Shown here: positions 59,365 through 64,000 of the stretch, in pieces
Layout of the letters: each line of letters begins with the position of its first letter
Numbering within the stretch: the first letter of the stretch is position 1
DNA from: Cannabis sativa
Lineage: Eukaryota > Streptophyta > Magnoliopsida > Rosales > Cannabaceae
Assembly (NCBI RefSeq): GCF_029168945.1
Contig: NC_083607.1
Span: 32,287,257 to 32,351,256 of the forward strand
Length of the DNA: 64,000 nt
Direction of reading: 5' to 3'
The notes under the pieces: generated by a model
Database searches by the model: none
Told to the model about the DNA's origin: nothing
The model's input: the letters and a program-made list of their open reading frames with translations, nothing else
Program-made: the position numbers and the translations under genes

Positions 59365-59472
59365 GGATATTTTTGGAAAATTAGTAATGTAATCATATAT
59401 AATCAATTTTAATAACTATGAATTTAAGGAAATTTTTTTAAGGTATTGTAAGCATGAAATTTCAAATTTCCC
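59365..59472 (-). repeat. Right terminal inverted repeat of the MULE
   Basis: Complement of the left terminus, ending AATTTCCC at 59472 and followed by TATTAAAA. The complement of the outermost 50 bases begins GGGAAATTTGAAATTTC. Confidence 0.82.
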
Positions 59473-59480
59473 TATTAAAA

Positions 59481-59579
59481 ATACAATAATTGTCACTAAT
59501 ATTGTAAAGAAATATTAATATTGGCCATGGAAAACATAGTAAAGGCCAAAAGGAAACTATTACGTCTTTGGAATTGGAA
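59481..59579 (+). promoter_or_regulatory. Short upstream region of the Lin0512-family gene
   Basis: Only about 100 bp separate the MULE duplication from the first ATG, so the MULE end lies in the promoter or 5' UTR. No clear TATA box is visible. Confidence 0.5.
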
Positions 59580-60944
59580 ATGAGTATCATCTTAGTTTCA
59601 AGTTTACCGTTGCCTTGCTCATCCACTGTGATTCCTTCTCTCTACAACTCAACTCCTTCGAACCCATCACTCTTTTCCACCTCAGCTCGATTTTGTCTTC
59701 GTCTTCCTCTATTTTCTCGCCATTTCAGAGTTCCTACCGCAGCCAAACCATCGGCCATGGAAGCCGTCTCCACCGAGCATAGTGGAGCCGCCGATAACCA
59801 AAGTGACTCTCCATTGATGAAGCTCCTCTTCGTCGAGATGGGTGTTGGCTACGACCAGCATGGGTGAGTCTTCGGATTATAGATTTCATCGCTTTTCACT
59901 TTAAAAGTATCGATCTTTAATTAAAATTAGGTGAAACAGCCAAAATATTACTTCGGCTGCAATGCGTGCTTGTAGAGATGCCATTTCTTCCAATTCGATC
60001 CCTGCTTTTCGAAGAGGTATTTTTTCGTCAATGCCCGATTTGGGTTTCTTCATTATAATGTAGCATTTGATAAATCTTGTTGTCATTCCCGGGATGTAAA
60101 GTGATTGAGATATATGGTTCTTTTGTGGGTTATAATTAAATACATTTTGGGTAGCTTAGGTAGTTCTTCTGCTAGAATTTAAGCAGACATTGATGTTAAT
60201 TCTGAGATTCTCTTGATCACAAACAAGATGGATACAAGAATGAAGACGAAGCTTAAAACTGAAACATGATATATTTCTATGTAGTTTGGAATCAAGAAAA
60301 AAATGTTTTATCCAAGGCAAGGCCTAGTTCAAACCGATATTATATGAAGCAGGAATAGACCTAGTACAAAACAAGGTTCTGAAAATCCTCATTGTGCTCA
60401 AATATTGTCCCATCCTTTACAAGGACTTATTGACATGTATTCCTAAGTGTAGGTCAGAGTCGAAGAAAGCCAGTTAGTTATACACTTGGCTGCTGTCCAA
60501 GTAAATCCTAATTATTAAAACCAACACAATTGACTATAACTGATATGTACCAAAGTAGAGTCATCTACTTCATGGGTCTTGTGAAGGTTCTTGGCATTGA
60601 TAGGAGTGCTTTGAGATTTGAGTTTGATGATTAGTATCATGTTATGATGCGACAGTCAATGAAGAATTGTTTGAGGATAATCACACCATGAAATTTTAGT
60701 TCAACGTTCCGAAATTTCACTGAATTGATGGTTTTTGGTCTGGTTTAAGATTTTAAGTCTTGTTAAGCTGTTGTTTTAATGTTTTTTTTTATTGGAAATT
60801 ATTTCACTGCTAATTATACAGTATAAATGCAGGGTCCATACCTGGTGTTTCATTTGATCAAATGAAATTACAGATCAAGCTGGGAGTGCCGCATCCTCTC
60901 CAACAATCTTTGGATATTGAAAAAGTTAAATCAGTTTTTCCATA
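59580..60944 (+). CDS. Lin0512-family protein, exons 1-3 (gene continues beyond)
   Basis: A host gene. Predicted exons are 59580-59863, 59940-60016 and 60833-60944, with introns starting GTGAGT, GTATTT and GTGAGT and ending CAG, CAG and outside the recognised part. Phases fit: codons for Gly, Gly and Tyr are split. The start is the first ATG of the frame. About 75 Ser/Thr/Pro-rich residues (VSSLPLPCSSTVIPSLYNST) resemble a plastid transit peptide. The Lin0512 core follows: MKLLFVEMGVGYDQHG, QNITSAAMRACRDAISSNS and MKLQIKLGVPHPLQQ, as in bacterial Lin0512 proteins of unknown biochemical role. The apparent TAG at 60943 belongs to the splice donor. Remaining exons were not found before the retrotransposons at 61128. 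The frame has no defect, so the gene may be active. Confidence 0.8.
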
Positions 60945-61127
60945 GTGAGTATCTTTATATTTCTATAACCTGGATGCAGTAGTTTCCTTACCTAAACTAT
61001 TAGGAAGTTATTTTGATCATTCCTACGTAATCACTCAATCAAAGAGGATGAATATCTTTCAAATTTTCATTAAATTGCCTTAGCATTTTTATTTTCATTA
61101 ATTTGTAGAGGATTAGGCTTTAGAATT

Positions 61128-61876
61128 TGTTGAACCAAATTAAAAATATAATTGGAACGAATTACCAAATGTATTTTTGTGGCTGAGTCGCGGACTAAGT
61201 CGCTCTCTTTAAGACGTTTCGCGGTTCTGCCCGAAGTGTGCACGGTAGTCTAGCAACCATAGTGTCTCCAGGATAAAACAACCTCTGTATGTATATAATT
61301 CATTCTGCACCGAACGATATCGCTCTGAAACACCCCAAAAATATTTGCTCTGAGAAATCATAAAGAGATTGAACAGAAAGGAATTTTTTGTGTTGAAAAG
61401 TTGTATTTTGCTGTAAGTCAGGTGTGACTTAAATAGATGTTAAGTCGATCAAATTAGAACGGTTAGAAGAACGTTATTTCAATCGTGGTTCATGGGTCAT
61501 TAGCAGTTAAAACGTATCACGTTTACTGCTTCTATAAACGCGTTTAAAGAAAAATAATTAATTAATAAATAAAAATATTTATTAATTAAATAATTTTTTT
61601 TTTCTGTAAAAAATAAAGTGACATCACAACCCGTGCGCCAGCTCAGCTCGACACGGTACGGTCGGACCGCAGTAGCGGCGCACGCGTGTGATGGTCCGGT
61701 GTGTGAGTCCTCACCCATTCGCACAAAATTGAGTGACCCTTAGGTCCCAAACCCAATTCTCAAAGTTACACTTTATATACACTTTCAAGGAAGTGTTCCT
61801 ATCCCAAGTGTGACTCAAATCAATATCACACACTACACTTCTCAAATTTTTGTAAAATTTTAACTAAGTTCCAACA
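61128..61876 (-). repeat. Copia D 3' LTR (749 bp)
   Basis: On the minus strand it starts TGTTGGAACTTAG at 61876 and ends TTGGTTCAACA at 61128. A polypurine tract adjoins it at 61877. Belongs to a copia family different from the 1.9-kb LTRs. It lies within intron 3 of the Lin0512 gene or in whatever is left of it; the other LTR is not in the window. Confidence 0.75.
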
Positions 61877-61891
61877 ATCCCCCACTTGAAA
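61877..61891 (-). other. Polypurine tract of copia D
   Basis: On the minus strand TTCAAGTGGGGGAT directly precedes the LTR start, a typical copia plus-strand primer. Confidence 0.75.
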
Positions 61892-62318
61892 TTTTTTTTA
61901 ATATCAGAAAACTATAAGACAGTGCTTAAATAAAAATATCTTTCGATTTGAATCTTAGTGAATACGATTTATATTTTACTAGAGTGACTTGAAGTCTTGA
62001 ACTCTATCTTTAACATCATACTACGCACCATTCTTTTGAAGGGTGTAATCAAAAAGCCTGTGCTTTAATGGCCATGTACGTCTATCCCAGTATGGTGAAC
62101 GTTTTAGAAATTTTTCCCCAAATTCCATAGGAAGCGGCCCCACTCCCACATTCACATAGGTGAGTCTATCAAGAGTACTCCTGTAGCTCGGTACTCCACT
62201 CCACATAGAGTATAGATCTCATTAAGAGTTTCTATTAACTCATCCTCTTATCACTTCAGAACTTCATGCTTCTCATATAATAATAGCATGATCAACACAT
62301 GTAAGAAATCAAGCTAGC
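61892..62318 (-). other. Copia D 3' internal non-coding region
   Basis: About 430 bp with no ORF over 61 codons. It appears to be the region between pol and 3' LTR of a minus-strand copia element, cut on the right by copia F. Confidence 0.5.
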
Positions 62319-62459
62319 TGTAAATTAGATGTAAATTTACATTTAATGCTTTTTCATTTACTCTAGTGTTCTAGGTGTTCACATTGTATTATATATACCC
62401 TTTGTATATACTAAAATAGATCATCAGAAAACAAAAATCATTTTCTCTCATTTGCTTCA
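62319..62459 (+). repeat. Copia F 5' LTR (short, possibly truncated)
   Basis: From TGTAAATTAGATG to TTTGCTTCA, directly before the primer site. At 141 bp it is short; the left boundary with copia D is uncertain. Confidence 0.55.
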
Positions 62460-62471
62460 TGGTATCAAAGC
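62460..62471 (+). other. Primer binding site of copia F
   Basis: TGGTATCAAAGC differs by one base (G to A) from the tRNA-iMet complement TGGTATCAGAGC. Confidence 0.75.
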
Positions 62472-62904
62472 ATGTAAAACCTTCTCAAAGCATTTTATTT
62501 TTCTCATTCCTTCTCTTCTTAAATTAGGGTTTAGAGGCACTATCTTAGAAAACTAATTAAAAGGAGTTTTCTATTCTCACCTCCGACCCAGGGAGCTTGT
62601 CCCACCTCCGATTGGAAAAACTCAAAAATTCGGCGTCCATCTGAGTTGCGCGTGGGCCCCACGCACCTCCCTCCGCCGCGAATCTCTCCACGCGCTAGCA
62701 CGTGGGCGCGCGTGGCAGTCTCCAACGGCGCGATGTTTTCCACGTCGTCTCTCTCAGGTTTCACCATCTCTGGCTCTTCTCCGACTCCAACGATGTTTTT
62801 CTGGTGTTGTCTCTCTCTGTTCGTCTTCTCTGGGATTCGATACTTGTTTTGTCTTGTTGTCTTTAGAACAAAACTCATTAAGAGCCATCTCTTTAGTCGC
62901 AAGA
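62472..62904 (+). other. Copia F leader, GC-rich from 62580 to 62740
   Basis: Includes GCGCGTGGGCCCCACGCACC near 62650. No gag-like protein is readable; short ORFs here have no family features. Confidence 0.5.
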
Positions 62905-63896
62905 CAATGCAATACTCATGCACTTCAGGTTATTCAAACTCCTCATAACCCTTGGATTGTGGATTCTGGTGCTTCTGACCGACCATATGTCAGGTGATAG
63001 ATTACTATTTTCTTTTCTAAGTAAATACTCTCATGAAAGTACTGTTCGCATAGCAGATGGTTCGTGTTCAAGAATTGATGGAATTGGAACTATAACAATC
63101 TCACCAAGTCTTGTCTTAAATTCTGTCCTTTACGTTCCAAAGCTTGATTGTAATTTACTTTCTGTACTCAAATTGAGTAGTGATCTTAATTGTGAAGTTA
63201 AGTTTGCTGCTAAGTTTTGTGTTTTTTAGGATGTGGAATAGGGGAAGATGATTGGCTATGCTGAGTTCAGTAAGGGCTTGTTGCTAAAAATCGACAACCC
63301 CATGTTTAACCATGGAAATAGTTGTTGTTTCTCCCAAGGTCAATTTCTTTCCTTAGTAAACCAGTCCAATAAAATCAATACTATCATGTTATGGCATTAC
63401 CTTCTAAGTCATCTAAATTTTGTATATCTTAAATACTTATTCCCATCTCTATTTGTCAATATGGTCTCTCAGGTGTGATATTTGTCAATTCTCTAAGCAT
63501 TCTTGTCACTCTTTCATTCCAAGACCCCATCAACCCTCTCATCTATTCTCACTTATTCACGGGGATATATGGGGATCATCCAAAATTCAAAATATCAGTG
63601 GGGCACATTGGTTTTTAATACTATTTGACGATCACAGCCGCCTAAGTTGGACATTCCTCATGAAAGAAAAATCTGAAACAAGTCATATTTTTCAAAATTC
63701 CCACAAAATGATCCAAACTCAATTCCAAACAAACATCCAAGTGTTAAAAACCGACAATGCTCGTGACTTCTTCAATTCTGTACTTGGATCTTATTTGCAA
63801 TCCAATGGAGTTGTTCATCAAAGTTCTTGTGTAGATACACCACAACAAAATGGCGTGGCCGTACGCAAAAATTGTCATTTACTAAAGGTAGCTTGA
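62905..63896 (+). pseudogene. Copia F protease and integrase remnant
   Basis: Copia polyprotein remnant over several frames. The protease begins WIVDSGAS near 62953 and breaks in a small frameshift before the HMSG motif, continuing through VLYVPKLDCNLLSV. Stops occur near 63228 (FCVF*D) and 63239. The GAG-pre-integrase domain is at about 63390-63510 (LWHYLLSHLNF, CDICQFSKHSCHSF). The integrase core follows to 63893 with HGDIWGSS, FDDHSRLSWTFL, KTDNARDFF (second Asp) and DTPQQNGVAVRKNCHLL (Glu replaced by Val next to the usual site). RT lies outside the window if it exists. Beyond 63896 the homology fades. Confidence 0.85.
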
Positions 63897-64000
63897 TCTT
63901 TACTCTTTTCATCCCATGTTCCAGAAAGATTTCTTTTAGTGAAAAGGTGGAAGAAGGAAGTGTGGATATCCAAAAAATCTATATGAAAGACCGCCTAGTA

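Larger units (their letters stand above)
62319..64000 (+). mobile_element. Ty1/copia element F (decayed), running off the right edge
   Basis: Plus-strand element with a short LTR piece (62319-62459), primer site (62460-62471), a leader of about 430 bp and pol remnants from 62905 on. The capsid part of gag appears to be missing between leader and protease. No TSD can be tested because the right end is outside the window. Confidence 0.75.

Overview
This is a stretch of AT-rich plant nuclear DNA, almost certainly from a dicot. It consists largely of transposable elements inserted into one another, with one ordinary host gene near the right end. Spliced genes, Ty1/copia and Ty3/gypsy LTR elements with tRNA-iMet-type primer sites, a Tat-lineage Ty3 element and a Mutator-like element (MULE) all point to a flowering plant. 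I cannot name the species. Boundaries were set by eye from termini, target-site duplications (TSDs) and reading frames; no database was searched.

Left third (1-24.9 kb). Copia element B, minus strand, enters from the left edge and ends at 15839. It is split by a young non-autonomous Ty3-like element (649-7921) with about 99% identical 2.5-kb LTRs, a perfect 5-bp TSD and no gag-pol. B sits in the pol gene of an older plus-strand copia (A), whose remnants lie at 15840-15967 and 23093-24630. Another copia (C, 15968-23092) also interrupts A.

Centre and right (24.9-59.5 kb). One MULE with matching ends at 24913 and 59472, flanked by an 8-bp duplication, fills this region. About 26.7 kb of it is later insertions; without them it is about 7.85 kb. 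It has a plus-strand MuDR-type transposase and, tail to tail on the minus strand, a DUF1985/Ulp1-like cysteine protease gene, the layout of Kaonashi-type MULEs. Both genes are decayed. Insertions, each with a 5-bp TSD, are three solo copia LTRs (25856-27726, 44795-46703, 47416-49334), a copia element E (50966-56776) and a Ty3 solo LTR (29342-44512). The Ty3 solo LTR holds a 12.15-kb Tat-lineage Ty3 element (29410-41560) and a 949-bp MULE-type MITE (42879-43827).

The Tat element carries gag, protease, RT, two RNase H domains and integrase on the minus strand. On the opposite strand it carries an independent spliced gene (aORF) with its own TATA box and 5' UTR intron.

Right end (59.5-64 kb). 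A Lin0512-family host gene starts about 100 bp beyond the MULE; three exons are visible. A copia element D (61128 onward) lies in its third intron, followed by a decayed plus-strand copia F to the window edge. No rRNA, tRNA or CRISPR feature was seen.
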